Notes: generated by a model not told the origin, from the letters alone. Shown: positions 53,973 to 62,453, counted from the first letter of the stretch. The stretch is DNA of 64,000 bases from Anaeromassilibacillus sp001305115 (GCA_042854365.1 AP031437.1:2728001-2792000); one strand, 5' to 3'. Numbers and translations are program-made.

Positions 53973-54119
53973 ATGCCCAAAAAGAAATTTTATCCGCCGA
54001 ATGATACCGGCACCAAAAAACGCCGCTTTCGTTGCTTGCTGTTCCAACGGCCTAAAGCATATCCGAACCGGCCCCGTTCCAACAAAAACAATCTGATCAA
54101 GCCTATCCGCCGCGCTTAA
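53973..54119 (+). CDS. Small basic protein
   Basis: A 48-residue protein, very rich in Lys and Arg (MPKKKFYPPND ... RRFRC ... KPIRRA), with a good ribosome site AGGAGAATGCCT. It lies between tadC and the small pilin. A nucleic-acid-binding or chaperone role is possible, but I do not recognise it. Confidence 0.45.
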   Translation: MPKKKFYPPNDTGTKKRRFRCLLFQRPKAYPNRPRSNKNNLIKPIRRA

Positions 54120-54180
54120 CAGACGGTGGACTTGATATACCTATCCACTCAATCATCAAACATATAACAGGAGGTTACCC

Positions 54181-54402
54181 ATGAGAAAATTCACGACCCA
54201 TATCTATACCAAAGCCAACTATCTGCTCAACCGCGGCCGTATGGCATTGTCCAATCAGCGCGGCGATTTTTACATTTCGGACGCCGTCAAGATCATTATC
54301 GCCGTAGTTTTGGGTGCGCTGCTCCTGGCGGCTCTGACCCTCATCTTCAATGATACGGTCATCCCCCGCATCACCCAGGAGATTGAAAGTCTGTTCTCCT
54401 AA
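54181..54402 (+). CDS. Small Flp-type pilin (probable major pilin)
   Basis: A 73-residue protein: basic leader of about 29 residues ending SNQRGD, then YISDAVKIIIAVVLGALLLA as the pilin helix, and a short C-terminus. The size and layout fit Flp/TadE-type pilins, with cleavage expected after the Gly of RGD. The leader shares the RG-[ED] pattern with the two pseudopilins. ATG 54181 follows AGGAGGTTACCC. A terminator follows at once, so it may be made in excess from a short transcript. Confidence 0.62.
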   Translation: MRKFTTHIYTKANYLLNRGRMALSNQRGDFYISDAVKIIIAVVLGALLLAALTLIFNDTVIPRITQEIESLFS

Positions 54403-54413
54403 GCACCAAATCA

Positions 54414-54455
54414 GGGGCCAGTTTGCAGAACTTCTGCAGCTGGCCCCCTTTTTTA
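54414..54455 (+). terminator. Intrinsic terminator after the small pilin
   Basis: GGGGCCAG / CTGGCCCC with an inner TGCAGAA / TTCTGCA stem, followed by T6. Confidence 0.85.
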
Positions 54456-54486
54456 TTTGCAGATAACGAATAACGGAGGTGAAAGC

Positions 54487-54834
54487 ATGAATCAAAAACC
54501 GTGTCAGTTCTATTCCTTTCTGCAGGCAGTCCGGGGTAACTGGCGTAACGCCCTGTTCATCCGCTGCAGCGGTTCACTTTGTCCAATGATCCGGCAGGCA
54601 TCCTGTGAGGGATTCCTGATGGCAGCAGACGCAGGCTGTCAGCCGATCTTTCTGTCCGTCCAGACAGTGCGGAAGCTGAGTGGAGAAGCAGTGGACCCCG
54701 AAGAATGCTCTGCAATTCTGGAGTGCCGCTCGTTCCGGACTGCTTATAGCAGGTTTCTGGAATGGCATACCTCTTCGGACCATGTATGTCCGTTTTTACA
54801 GCTATGCCCAGACCGGGATACCTACTTCGGATGA
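54487..54834 (+). CDS. Small Cys-containing ICE protein of unknown function
   Basis: A 115-residue soluble protein with seven Cys, several in pairs spaced for metal or disulfide (SLCPMIRQASC, PEECSAILEC, HVCPFLQLC). No known domain recognised. ATG 54487 follows GGAGGTGAAAGC, about 20 bases after the pilin terminator. Confidence 0.5.
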   Translation: MNQKPCQFYSFLQAVRGNWRNALFIRCSGSLCPMIRQASCEGFLMAADAGCQPIFLSVQTVRKLSGEAVDPEECSAILECRSFRTAYSRFLEWHTSSDHVCPFLQLCPDRDTYFG

Positions 54835-54890
54835 TTCTGCCTGTTAAGACGCAATGCCGCCGTCATCGGCGCGTAATGGAGGTGATTTTA

Positions 54891-55298
54891 TTGAAACAAA
54901 AGCAAATCAAATGTCCTTATTGTCATGCTCACGCTTCTCTTCGGCCTGCAAGCCTTGTGTATGGATCTACTCCACAGACCAGAGGAAAATTCCTGTATGT
55001 CTGCGACAGATGGCCGGCCTGCAATGCCTATGTCAGTGCTCATGAGCGCACATTGCTCCCCATGGGGACACTGGCGAATGGCGATCTGCGCCACAAACGC
55101 ATTCTGGCCCATCGTGCCCTAAAAAAACTGCAGCAGGACTGCCATATGGAAAAATGGGAGGTCTATATCTGGCTGCAAGCCAAACTGGGGCTGGATGCAC
55201 ACCAGACCCACATCGGCCAGTTTTCCGAATATATGTGCGAGCAAGTCATTTCCCTCTGTCAGCAGGCTCCGGCGTACACATCCGGGCGTGCTGCCTGA
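54891..55298 (+). CDS. Zinc-ribbon protein (DUF3268-like)
   Basis: A 135-residue protein with a zinc ribbon CPYCHAHASL ... YVCDRWPACNAYV at the N-terminus and a helical C-terminal half. It resembles the DUF3268 zinc-finger proteins of phages and ICEs. TTG 54891 is taken because GGAGGTG ends 7 bases before it. Function unknown, likely DNA- or protein-binding. Confidence 0.6.
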   Translation: MKQKQIKCPYCHAHASLRPASLVYGSTPQTRGKFLYVCDRWPACNAYVSAHERTLLPMGTLANGDLRHKRILAHRALKKLQQDCHMEKWEVYIWLQAKLGLDAHQTHIGQFSEYMCEQVISLCQQAPAYTSGRAA

Positions 55299-55314
55299 AC
55301 GGAGGTGAAGCCTG

Positions 55315-55896
55315 ATGAAGCAAAACTTTAAGCTTACCAAAGACCAGCAGACACTGGTAGAACAAAACCTATCCATCGTTCACTGGGTCATTGTCAACAA
55401 CATCCATGTAAATCCCGGCATCTGTGGTCTGGAGTATGGAGATCTGTTTCAGGAAGGATGCCTGTGGCTCTGCAAGGCCGCTTTTACCTACCATGCCGGA
55501 CAGGCGCAGTTTTCAACCTACGCCAAAAAGGTTGTGAAAAATGGACTCCTCTCCTACTGCCGAAAAATCTGTAGTCAGGGGCGGCACGTCAGTCGGCTGA
55601 TCATCGGAGAACAGGGCGAGCTGGCCGCAGATGGAGAGCAGGTAGACCAGCCGGATGACCATTTTGACTCCCACCTTTCTCGTCTGGAGACCCTTGATCT
55701 GCTGGAAGCCAGCAAACAGAACTATCAGGGCGTTGCCAGACTTGGCATCGAAGCACTGGCGCTGAAGGTTCAGGGAATGCGCATTACAGACATCGCCGCC
55801 CTCTATCAAGTCCCTCCTTCCCATGTGGGCGCCTGGATCTCCCGCTCCCTGGAAAAACTTCGCAATGACCCTGACTTTTTAACCTGCCTGCTTTGA
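55315..55896 (+). CDS. Sigma-70-family factor of the ICE (1)
   Basis: A 193-residue protein. Region 2 spans ~15-85 (EYGDLFQEGCLWLCKAAFTY ... FSTYAKKVVKNGLLSYCRK) and region 4 the C-terminal ~50 residues (RITDIAALYQVPPSHVGAWI, a clear HTH). Regions 1 and 3 are missing, as in ECF/phage-like factors. It could direct RNA polymerase to ICE promoters, for instance the TTGGCA modules (untested). ATG 55315 follows GAGGTGAAGCCTG. Confidence 0.8.
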   Translation: MKQNFKLTKDQQTLVEQNLSIVHWVIVNNIHVNPGICGLEYGDLFQEGCLWLCKAAFTYHAGQAQFSTYAKKVVKNGLLSYCRKICSQGRHVSRLIIGEQGELAADGEQVDQPDDHFDSHLSRLETLDLLEASKQNYQGVARLGIEALALKVQGMRITDIAALYQVPPSHVGAWISRSLEKLRNDPDFLTCLL

Positions 55897-55956
55897 TCTG
55901 TTGAAAATCAGCATCAGCAACAGTAAGGGATATGTATAAGAAGGAGGTATCGAAAT

Positions 55957-56652
55957 ATGGCAATCAAAACCCTATACACTGCGGTCGGCCGGTTTGAACG
56001 AAGGACAAACGGCTGCAACCGCAGTTGTCCAATCATCCTGTTAGGCGGTCAGGAATACATGGTCGATATGCAGGAAATGGTGATTTGGAGCATGCTCAAC
56101 TGGAGAATCCTGCGTTGGGACGACATCGCACAAGAATATGAAAAGCTATCCACCGCATCCGGTTACTGTACCGAGCGTTCTTGGGAAGACTGTACAAACC
56201 GCCTGCTGACCCGTGGCCTTCTGGTATCCGGCAGCGGTGAAACAGAATACGATGCTCTGTATGACCTGCTTGGCTCGCTCAGTATTATCCCAACCAGCGG
56301 ACCGTTCTTCCTCCGGCTCGCCTCTTTTGTCAAGCTGACGCTGCTGGCACATGTTCCGGTATCCGCTGCGCGGAAACTGTTCCAGAAAGATAAACGCACC
56401 AAATACGAAGTTCTGGTCATGCGCCTTGCCGGGCAAGCCCTGCTCTCCACTGCAGAGATCATCAAGTGCATAGATAAAAATATTTCCCGCCTCCCCAATG
56501 AATGCGCGCTTCTGGATTCCCTCTATGGAGATGAAACGACCACCAGTGACAACATTGCCAGCATGGTCAAAATCAGCCAGAGCAGCAAGCCGGTGACATT
56601 AGCCGTTGCCAACCTGTATCTGCGGCAGCAGATTATCTTTGAGAGGGTATGA
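55957..56652 (+). CDS. Winged-helix-like ICE protein of unknown function
   Basis: A 231-residue soluble protein. A first part (~25-110) has MVIWSMLNWRILRWDDIAQE ... CTNRLLTRGLLVSG, which looks like a winged helix for protein or DNA contact; the rest is helical, with KYEVLVMRLAGQALLSTAEI. No family recognised. ATG 55957 follows AAGGAGGTATCGAAAT, 60 bases after the sigma-like gene, and it overlaps the next gene by 4 bases. Confidence 0.5.
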   Translation: MAIKTLYTAVGRFERRTNGCNRSCPIILLGGQEYMVDMQEMVIWSMLNWRILRWDDIAQEYEKLSTASGYCTERSWEDCTNRLLTRGLLVSGSGETEYDALYDLLGSLSIIPTSGPFFLRLASFVKLTLLAHVPVSAARKLFQKDKRTKYEVLVMRLAGQALLSTAEIIKCIDKNISRLPNECALLDSLYGDETTTSDNIASMVKISQSSKPVTLAVANLYLRQQIIFERV

Positions 56653-57110
56653 GCATGATAGAACAATGGACGCTTTTTCCCACCGTATTGCAGCGAAAGT
56701 TTCTGCTCACTCTGCTGGCCGGAATCGCCAGTGCGGGAATCAGCGTCATCATCTGCGTGGCGACAAAAGATCATATCCTGCTGACATTGGGGATTGTCGT
56801 ACTCTGCGCCTGTCTTATATCCTGTCGAGGGATCTGGGCGACTGCAACACATAAGAACTACGAGGTAGTGGAAGGCATCTGCGCTGGTATCAGTACACCT
56901 ATGCTCCGCCGTTACCGCAAAGTGCATTTGGTAGACAGCCATGGCATGGAGATCACACTGCTTCTCAGCAAATCGGCCCGGCTTAAAATAGGTGCACCCT
57001 ACCGATTTTACTTTCAGAAAGGGTCACGGCCTGCCATTGGAAATGACTATCTGGATGCCGCACTTTCAACGAACAGCTTTTTGGGCTATGAAGCAATCAG
57101 CGAGCCGTAG
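56649..57110 (+). CDS. Small membrane protein of unknown function
   Basis: A 153-residue protein with two close helices (FLLTLLAGIASAGISVIICV and ILLTLGIVVLCACLIS), then a cytoplasmic beta-rich part (GMEITLLLSKSARLKIGAPY). Coupled to the preceding gene by ATGA overlap. I do not recognise it. Confidence 0.5.
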   Translation: MSMIEQWTLFPTVLQRKFLLTLLAGIASAGISVIICVATKDHILLTLGIVVLCACLISCRGIWATATHKNYEVVEGICAGISTPMLRRYRKVHLVDSHGMEITLLLSKSARLKIGAPYRFYFQKGSRPAIGNDYLDAALSTNSFLGYEAISEP

Positions 57111-57268
57111 AAAGCGGAACTGAAGGATCTGACTGACAGCCCCCTAATGTTTTTTGAGGGAACAGAAATCTATTTATTTTGCAATCGTTTTACAAAAAGG
57201 ATGCAACTCCTTGACAAAGTGATGTATAATGTACTTTATGTAAATTAGCATCAGGGAGTTTTAGAGAT

Positions 57269-58060
57269 ATGAAAAAGCTAATAGAAGTATCATTAAAATC
57301 TATCATTTTCTTTATTGGATGGGCAATTTGCGCATCAGTTATACCGATTCCTGATATTGACAATGCAGCGTTGTGGAGGTTTTTTGCTGAACTAATACCA
57401 TTTTTAGCAATCGTCGTTATGAGTGTCATTTTTTGGTTTGTAGATCGTAAAAAAACCAAGTTACATCTCACACAGCGCCCCGTCTATAGCAGTGTATTAG
57501 GAGGGACAGTTGGACTAAGTTGGTTAGGTATATCTGTCGGTATTTTGCTTTTTACCGGGTCTGCACGGATAGAAGGTACTAATCATATTTCTATGCTCTG
57601 GCTCTGGATACTATCAGCCTTTATCAACACAATTATGCAGGAAATGTTGGTTCGTGGTTATCTATATCAGATGATAAAGAGAAACTACAATGTAGTTGCG
57701 GCAACTGTTGTGTCTACCATACTGTTTACTTTTGCACATGGAGGTGCTTTTGAAGCAGGAACTCTCCCTGTTTTGAATGTTTTGACAATGAGTTTGTTTA
57801 TGACAGCAGTTTTGGAATATACAAATTCTTTGATTGCCCCTATAATCGTTCATTTTCTCTGGAATAGTGTAGGAGCGATTATTTTGGGAGGAGTATCACT
57901 TGCAGAGGACTATCCACATTTGTTTAATATGACATTCGGTGGCAATCAACTGCTATCTGGTGGAATTTATAAAATTGAAGGCAGTGTTGTAGTATTTGTT
58001 TTGAATGTGATTATGATAATTGGATTTATTATGGCAAAGAAAAAGAAGAATATTGCATAA
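57269..58060 (+). CDS. CPBP-family intramembrane protease-like protein (AT-rich cargo)
   Basis: A 263-residue protein with about seven to eight helices. CPBP/Rce1 motifs are seen: motif 1 at 124-129 reads QEMLVR, where EExxxR is usual, so the first Glu is Gln; motif 2 His157 in FTFAHGG; motif 3 His195 and Asn199 in HFLWN. If the first Glu is required, as in Rce1 homologues, the enzyme may be inactive or altered. The gene is much more AT-rich than its neighbours, suggesting separate acquisition. Such proteins often give immunity to bacteriocins; no bacteriocin gene is seen here. ATG 57269 follows AGGGAGTTTTAGAGAT. Confidence 0.78.
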   Translation: MKKLIEVSLKSIIFFIGWAICASVIPIPDIDNAALWRFFAELIPFLAIVVMSVIFWFVDRKKTKLHLTQRPVYSSVLGGTVGLSWLGISVGILLFTGSARIEGTNHISMLWLWILSAFINTIMQEMLVRGYLYQMIKRNYNVVAATVVSTILFTFAHGGAFEAGTLPVLNVLTMSLFMTAVLEYTNSLIAPIIVHFLWNSVGAIILGGVSLAEDYPHLFNMTFGGNQLLSGGIYKIEGSVVVFVLNVIMIIGFIMAKKKKNIA

Positions 58061-58093
58061 GAAGTCACAAACCGACAAGCATGAAGTTGTTTT

Positions 58094-58158
58094 GAAATGC
58101 TCCTTTTATGATGACAGTTTATTTTCACTGTCTCCCATAAAGGGAGCATTTCATTTTC
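58094..58158 (+). terminator. Long terminator hairpin after the CPBP gene
   Basis: GAAATGCTCCTTTTATG pairs with CATAAAGGGAGCATTTC (17 bp, one G-T), with an inner GACAGT/ACTGTC stem, followed by ATTTTCCTT. Confidence 0.75.
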
Positions 58159-58227
58159 CTTATATTTTGCAGAATACATTCCTTCCGTCCCTATTTATTA
58201 GGTAGATAAAAGAAAGGAGGGTTTCCC

Positions 58228-58836
58228 ATGTATAAGCCCCACACCATTGAACAATACAAAGTCTATCGCTTTCTGGAAGAAAACTTTGCGCTGGAGCATT
58301 TCCTGCTCGCTCCTTTGTCACGCTTCGGACTGATGCTGGAGGACAAAACCGATGAGAAAATCGCGTTTGCCTTTCTCAATAACTGTGTGCAGGAAATACC
58401 CGTACCAGCTCCAGCCGATCCGGAAACGGTAACCACTTTTCTAAAACAATTCCGCAGCCTTACGCCCCACCCAGTCGTCCATGACTTTGAAGCGCTGACC
58501 CGCTGGTGGCTGAACAATCCCAACCCGCTTACCTACCAGCAGGCACTTGGTATGTCCGATGATCTCTACCGCCATTTTCTGTCTCATCCTTTGATCAGTG
58601 AAGATGAGGCCCTTCGGCTGGCACGCAAAGGACTCGTTACCGAATCGGAATATAATGACCTGCAGCTATGGTATTTCAACGGCCATACAATGTCCTGCTG
58701 GTTTGGTCCTCTGGGAGTAGATGGCACCGGCAGCCTATACGGTCTGACCTTTGACTATCAAACGGCATCCCCAACAAAGACTCAATTCTACCTTTTGGAT
58801 GACTACTACCGTGTTATGAACCATCTTACAGAGTAA
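58228..58836 (+). CDS. ICE protein of unknown function
   Basis: A 202-residue soluble, mostly helical protein (ISEDEALRLARKGLVTESEY), with an aromatic C-terminal part. No domain recognised. ATG 58228 follows GAAAGGAGGGTTTCCC. Confidence 0.5.
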   Translation: MYKPHTIEQYKVYRFLEENFALEHFLLAPLSRFGLMLEDKTDEKIAFAFLNNCVQEIPVPAPADPETVTTFLKQFRSLTPHPVVHDFEALTRWWLNNPNPLTYQQALGMSDDLYRHFLSHPLISEDEALRLARKGLVTESEYNDLQLWYFNGHTMSCWFGPLGVDGTGSLYGLTFDYQTASPTKTQFYLLDDYYRVMNHLTE

Positions 58837-58902
58837 GACCTTTTCAACTACTACATATCGTGCTTGTCACTGGCAATAAATCTATATATAGTGTTTTATA
58901 TC

Positions 58903-58931
58903 TTGACAGACACAAGATCCAGTGCTATACT
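58903..58931 (+). promoter_or_regulatory. Strong sigma-A promoter of the OB-fold gene leader
   Basis: TTGACA, 17 bases, TATACT: nearly consensus. Transcription would start near 58938, about 190 bases before the next gene, and run through a palindrome GTATCCCA/TGGGAATAC and the hairpin at 59038-59093. Confidence 0.75.
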
Positions 58932-59037
58932 GAGCTTGTAATTGATTTTTGTGCGTATCCCATTTGGGAATACAGGTCTTTTTGATCTGTACCGTAGGCC
59001 AAAAGCCTGCATTGCACACGCTGTTAAGTTTGTATGC

Positions 59038-59093
59038 AAGTGTCGGTGATTTTTTGCGCCCTTTTAGGGCCGAAAAACTGCTGGCACTTTTTT
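59038..59093 (+). terminator. Leader terminator before the OB-fold gene
   Basis: AAGTGTCGGTGATTTTT pairs with AAAAACTGCTGGCACTT (17 positions, several G-T pairs, one mismatch) around GCCC-TTTT-AGGGC, followed by T6. Promoter and hairpin frame a leader or small RNA of about 155 bases. Confidence 0.75.
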
Positions 59094-59129
59094 ATATAGA
59101 TAATAATGCCAATGGCAGAAAGGAGTGTT

Positions 59130-59531
59130 ATGGCACAGATTTTTGTGTTCGGGCGCGTCATGAACGACCTCGTACCCAAAGAAAGCCAGTCCAAACAAAG
59201 CTATGTATGCTTTGATCTGATGGAACGCACCAAAAACTGGACGCAGTTCTATCAGGTATGGGCCTGGGATGCAGATGTCACCCGGCTCATGCAATTCAAG
59301 GTCAAAAAAGGCAGTATGATCTGGCTTGCCGGCTCACAGCGGCTGGTAGATGTTCGCATGAAGGACGGTAAATTGGAAAAGAAACTGAAGGTCAGTCTAA
59401 ATGACTTTGGTTTCCTCCCCAAACAGCCCGCCACAGCGAACAGACAGGAGAATGACCCGGACATTACTGCGGAACCCGCACCGCCTCCCACAGAGGTATT
59501 GGACGGTGACCGTGAATCCCTGCCGGAGTAG
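59130..59531 (+). CDS. OB-fold / single-strand DNA-binding-like protein
   Basis: A 133-residue protein: an OB-fold-like domain of about 100 residues (MAQIFVFGRVMNDLV ... YVCFDLMERTK ... FYQVWAWDADV ... KGSMIWLAGSQRLV) and an acidic, Pro-rich tail, the layout of SSB proteins. It likely protects single-stranded ICE DNA during transfer or replication. ATG 59130 follows AAAGGAGTGTT; an upstream in-frame ATG at 59106 lies in the leader. Confidence 0.68.
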   Translation: MAQIFVFGRVMNDLVPKESQSKQSYVCFDLMERTKNWTQFYQVWAWDADVTRLMQFKVKKGSMIWLAGSQRLVDVRMKDGKLEKKLKVSLNDFGFLPKQPATANRQENDPDITAEPAPPPTEVLDGDRESLPE

Positions 59532-59546
59532 TTTACTTCGGCGCCC

Positions 59547-59610
59547 AAGAGGGACCGTATCAAGTTTTTCAGAATGAAACTGAAAGCTTGGTGCGGTCCC
59601 TCTTTTTTGT
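59547..59610 (+). terminator. Intrinsic terminator after the OB-fold gene
   Basis: AGAGGGACCG / CGGTCCCTCT around a partly paired loop, followed by T6. It also precedes the next gene by about 35 bases. Confidence 0.85.
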
Positions 59611-59646
59611 TTTCCAACAAATTCAGAAAAAAGGATGGTATCAAAC

Positions 59647-60462
59647 ATGAATAATGACAGAGGACTTTTGAGCGGCAGCATCACGATCCTGATTGGTGCA
59701 GTCATCGCAATTATGGCTCTCGTGCGCGGGCCCTGGCAGATCTGGCTGCTGCTGGGCGTTTTCACTCTCTGGGGACTGTGGGTAGTTTTGATCCTGCTTC
59801 TCCCCTATATGCAGCAGGCCCAACGGCGTCGCCAGCGTCAGCAGCGCACCAGACAGCTCCATGCAGAAGGCATCCAAACAAGAAGTTTTGAGATCCCTGA
59901 CCTGGACGGCACCAACTCCGATGACCTTCTGGTGCGCCACACCAACCATCGCATTCTGGCATATCTGCGCTCCTCTTATCCGCAAGCCACCTTCGAGTGG
60001 TGTGAAAAGCAGCCGGAGCAGCTGATCCGCAATGGCGGTACCGGCCGCATCCGTGTGTTTGGCATTGACGAGTTTGATCACGCTGATGTGACACTGGATC
60101 AGAACGCCAATATCAAATGTGATATGGTTAAGATCGTTCCGTTGTCCAAGGTCGGCGGAGAAACCGGCGAGGATGATGCGACACCTCCGAACAGGCAGCC
60201 TGTTGATCCCCGTATCTGGTATGAAACGCAGGGGCGCTCTGTTCTGGAAGCACTGATCTCCGACCTTAATTCCCGTGGGCACAGTAAATTGACGCTTCGG
60301 GAAGACGGTGATATCTGCATTGAGCAGGGCGAAGATGCTGTTTCTCAGGAGCATCTGAACAATTTTCCCCAGAAGGTCTACTGGCCCCGTCTGGCAGAGG
60401 TTCTGGAAAGCAATGGTCTGGCTGCTGAAGTCACCGCCCAGGGCATTCAGGTGTCCTGGTAA
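59647..60462 (+). CDS. Membrane protein with cytoplasmic domain, unknown function
   Basis: A 271-residue protein with two N-terminal helices (ITILIGAVIAIMALVRG and WLLLGVFTLWGLWVVLILLL), an Arg/Gln-rich linker (QQAQRRRQRQQRTRQ) and a soluble domain of about 190 residues. I do not recognise it. ATG 59647 is chosen for GGATGG upstream; ATG 59635 overlaps that site. Confidence 0.55.
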   Translation: MNNDRGLLSGSITILIGAVIAIMALVRGPWQIWLLLGVFTLWGLWVVLILLLPYMQQAQRRRQRQQRTRQLHAEGIQTRSFEIPDLDGTNSDDLLVRHTNHRILAYLRSSYPQATFEWCEKQPEQLIRNGGTGRIRVFGIDEFDHADVTLDQNANIKCDMVKIVPLSKVGGETGEDDATPPNRQPVDPRIWYETQGRSVLEALISDLNSRGHSKLTLREDGDICIEQGEDAVSQEHLNNFPQKVYWPRLAEVLESNGLAAEVTAQGIQVSW

Positions 60463-60507
60463 TGCTTCTGCTGCCAAGGAACACAGAGAAAGGAGTGAAC
60501 TTGACGA

Positions 60508-61581
60508 ATGAAATCAGGACTTACCATCGTGGAAATGGCACAGCAGATTGAACGCCAATCCAAACTCAAGCAAGACTATTTGCTTGATACCCGTCGGCTT
60601 CAAGTAGAACCTTTTGGTTCTCAACTTTATCTCCATACCTTTGATGACCACGATGACCCACTGGTGGAGCCATTGGAGATCAACCAGATCGCCCATCGGC
60701 AGATCGGCACACATCTGAAGATTCCGGCTGCTTACTATGACCGTATGCTTTCCGATTATCCGGAACTGCTGGCAGAGAATGTAAATTCCTGGTTCCAGCG
60801 GGAACCGACCCAGCGTATGGTTCGCACCCTGGATGGCACTGTACGGGCGTTTTTGAGCAACCGCTATCGCCGCATTGACAACCTGGACATTGCAGAAATC
60901 GTCCTTCCTGTCATTCAGCAAATGGAGGACGCCTATTTTGAAAGCTGCCAGATCACGGACAGCCGTATGTACATCAAGGTAGTCAACAAGCGGCTTGAAG
61001 CCGAAGTTGTACCCGGTGACATCGTGCAGTCCGGCGTTATCATCAGCAATAGTGAAGTTGGACTGGGTTCCGTCAACATCCAGCCTTTGGTCTATCGGCT
61101 GGTATGCAGTAACGGCATGGTTGTCAACGATGCCCAGACTCGCCGTACTCACATCGGCCGGGTCAACGAGGCAGACGAAAACTTCCAACTGTTCTCACAG
61201 GAGACATTGGCCGCTGATGACCACGCATTTGCCATGAAGATCAAGGATACCGTGATGGCCGCCGTGGATGAAACGCGGTTTACAAGGGTGGTCGGCATGA
61301 TGCGTGAAGCCACAACCGTCCAGATGAATACCACTGATATTCCCAGTGTTGTCCGTCTGGCAAGCAAGGATTTCAATATCACCGAGGAAGAAAGCAGCGG
61401 CGTTCTGCAGCGTCTGATTGAAGGCAAGGATCTGACCCTCTATGGGCTATCCAATGCCGTAACACGCTTTAGTCAGGATGTGGACAGCTATGACCGCGCC
61501 ACTGCCCTGGAGGGGATCGGATACAATATCCTGTCCATGCCCCGACAGCAGTGGAACCGTATCAATCAGATGGCCGCCTGA
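60508..61581 (+). CDS. DUF932-family (phage/plasmid-like) protein
   Basis: A 357-residue soluble protein of the DUF932 family, common on phages, plasmids and ICEs but of unknown action. Typical segments are HRQIGTHLKIPAAYYDRM, RAFLSNRYRRIDNLDI, ISNSEVGLGSVNIQPLVYR and VCSNGMVVNDAQTRRTHIG. ATG 60508 follows AAAGGAGTGAACTTGACGA. It is in the accessory block with the OB-fold and Zn-binding genes, so a link to element DNA metabolism is plausible. Confidence 0.82.
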   Translation: MKSGLTIVEMAQQIERQSKLKQDYLLDTRRLQVEPFGSQLYLHTFDDHDDPLVEPLEINQIAHRQIGTHLKIPAAYYDRMLSDYPELLAENVNSWFQREPTQRMVRTLDGTVRAFLSNRYRRIDNLDIAEIVLPVIQQMEDAYFESCQITDSRMYIKVVNKRLEAEVVPGDIVQSGVIISNSEVGLGSVNIQPLVYRLVCSNGMVVNDAQTRRTHIGRVNEADENFQLFSQETLAADDHAFAMKIKDTVMAAVDETRFTRVVGMMREATTVQMNTTDIPSVVRLASKDFNITEEESSGVLQRLIEGKDLTLYGLSNAVTRFSQDVDSYDRATALEGIGYNILSMPRQQWNRINQMAA

Positions 61582-61619
61582 CCATCTGCAACCATCACAA
61601 TTTTTAAGGAGGAACCACT

Positions 61620-62453
61620 ATGTATAATCAGAACAGCGATTTGATGAAACAGGAAAAATTCATGCTCCCCACTATGATCGAAGGCGATTTCAGCGCCGAG
61701 GAACTGGCTGAGGACGCCGATGGTCTGCAGATGAGCTTTCAGCGTGTCAAGATTCCCGCCGGCGGCACACTCCAGTTTGAGATGCCGTCCGATGATCCGG
61801 ACAATCCCGACTATGAAAAGACTCTGGTAGGTGTCATTCTGCATAACCACGCCACCTGCGCCTACTGGCCGGCTGGCAGCGAATATGACGACGATACCAC
61901 GCCGCTTTGTTCTTCTGTGGATGGCAAGGTTGGCATCGGCACTCCCGGAGGCGCCTGTGCTGCCTGCGTGATGAACCGCTTTGGTTCTGCACCTGATGGC
62001 AGCAAGGGAAAAGCCTGTAAAAATATGCGTGTGCTCTACCTGCTTCGCAGTGGTGAATACATGCCTCTGCAGGTAAATCTGCCTCCCACCAGCATCAAGC
62101 CCTTCAAGGAATTTCTGAACCGGGCTTTTATGCTCCGCCGCCGCGCCACATACGGTAGCATCGTGCAGATTGGCCTCAAGCGAGAGAACAACGGCACCAA
62201 TGACTACAGTGTTGCTACCTTCAAACTGCTGCAGGATTTTCAGGGCGAGGAGCTGGCTCAGATCCGAGCTTACGCCAATAGCTTTAAGGAGCAAATCAAA
62301 CTCCTGCTCCAGCAACGTGCTGAAATCACTGAGGAGCAGCGCGACACCGGCTGCGATTATGTGATCGAGCCTGGCGCCATGACCAACGAGCCCGCAGACG
62401 GTCACTATACTGTCAGCCAGATCAATGGTGACTGCGAGCAGCTGCCCGCATAA
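61620..62453 (+). CDS. Zn-binding protein of ICE/phage type, possibly DNA-binding
   Basis: A 277-residue protein. A central cysteine cluster (PLCSSVDGKVGIG, GGACAACVMNRFGS, GKACKNMRVLYLL) gives four or more Cys for a zinc site; then SIKPFKEFLNR and helices follow. This layout is frequent in phage and ICE accessory proteins near SSB genes, which suggests ssDNA binding, not shown. ATG 61620 follows AAGGAGGAACCACT. The C-terminus is acidic. Confidence 0.58.
   Translation: MYNQNSDLMKQEKFMLPTMIEGDFSAEELAEDADGLQMSFQRVKIPAGGTLQFEMPSDDPDNPDYEKTLVGVILHNHATCAYWPAGSEYDDDTTPLCSSVDGKVGIGTPGGACAACVMNRFGSAPDGSKGKACKNMRVLYLLRSGEYMPLQVNLPPTSIKPFKEFLNRAFMLRRRATYGSIVQIGLKRENNGTNDYSVATFKLLQDFQGEELAQIRAYANSFKEQIKLLLQQRAEITEEQRDTGCDYVIEPGAMTNEPADGHYTVSQINGDCEQLPA

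Noticed and set aside
57205..57240. Promoter TTGACA ... TATAAT before the CPBP gene
   Set aside because: The two boxes are only 8 bases apart, far too close to act together; the TATAAT alone has no matched -35.
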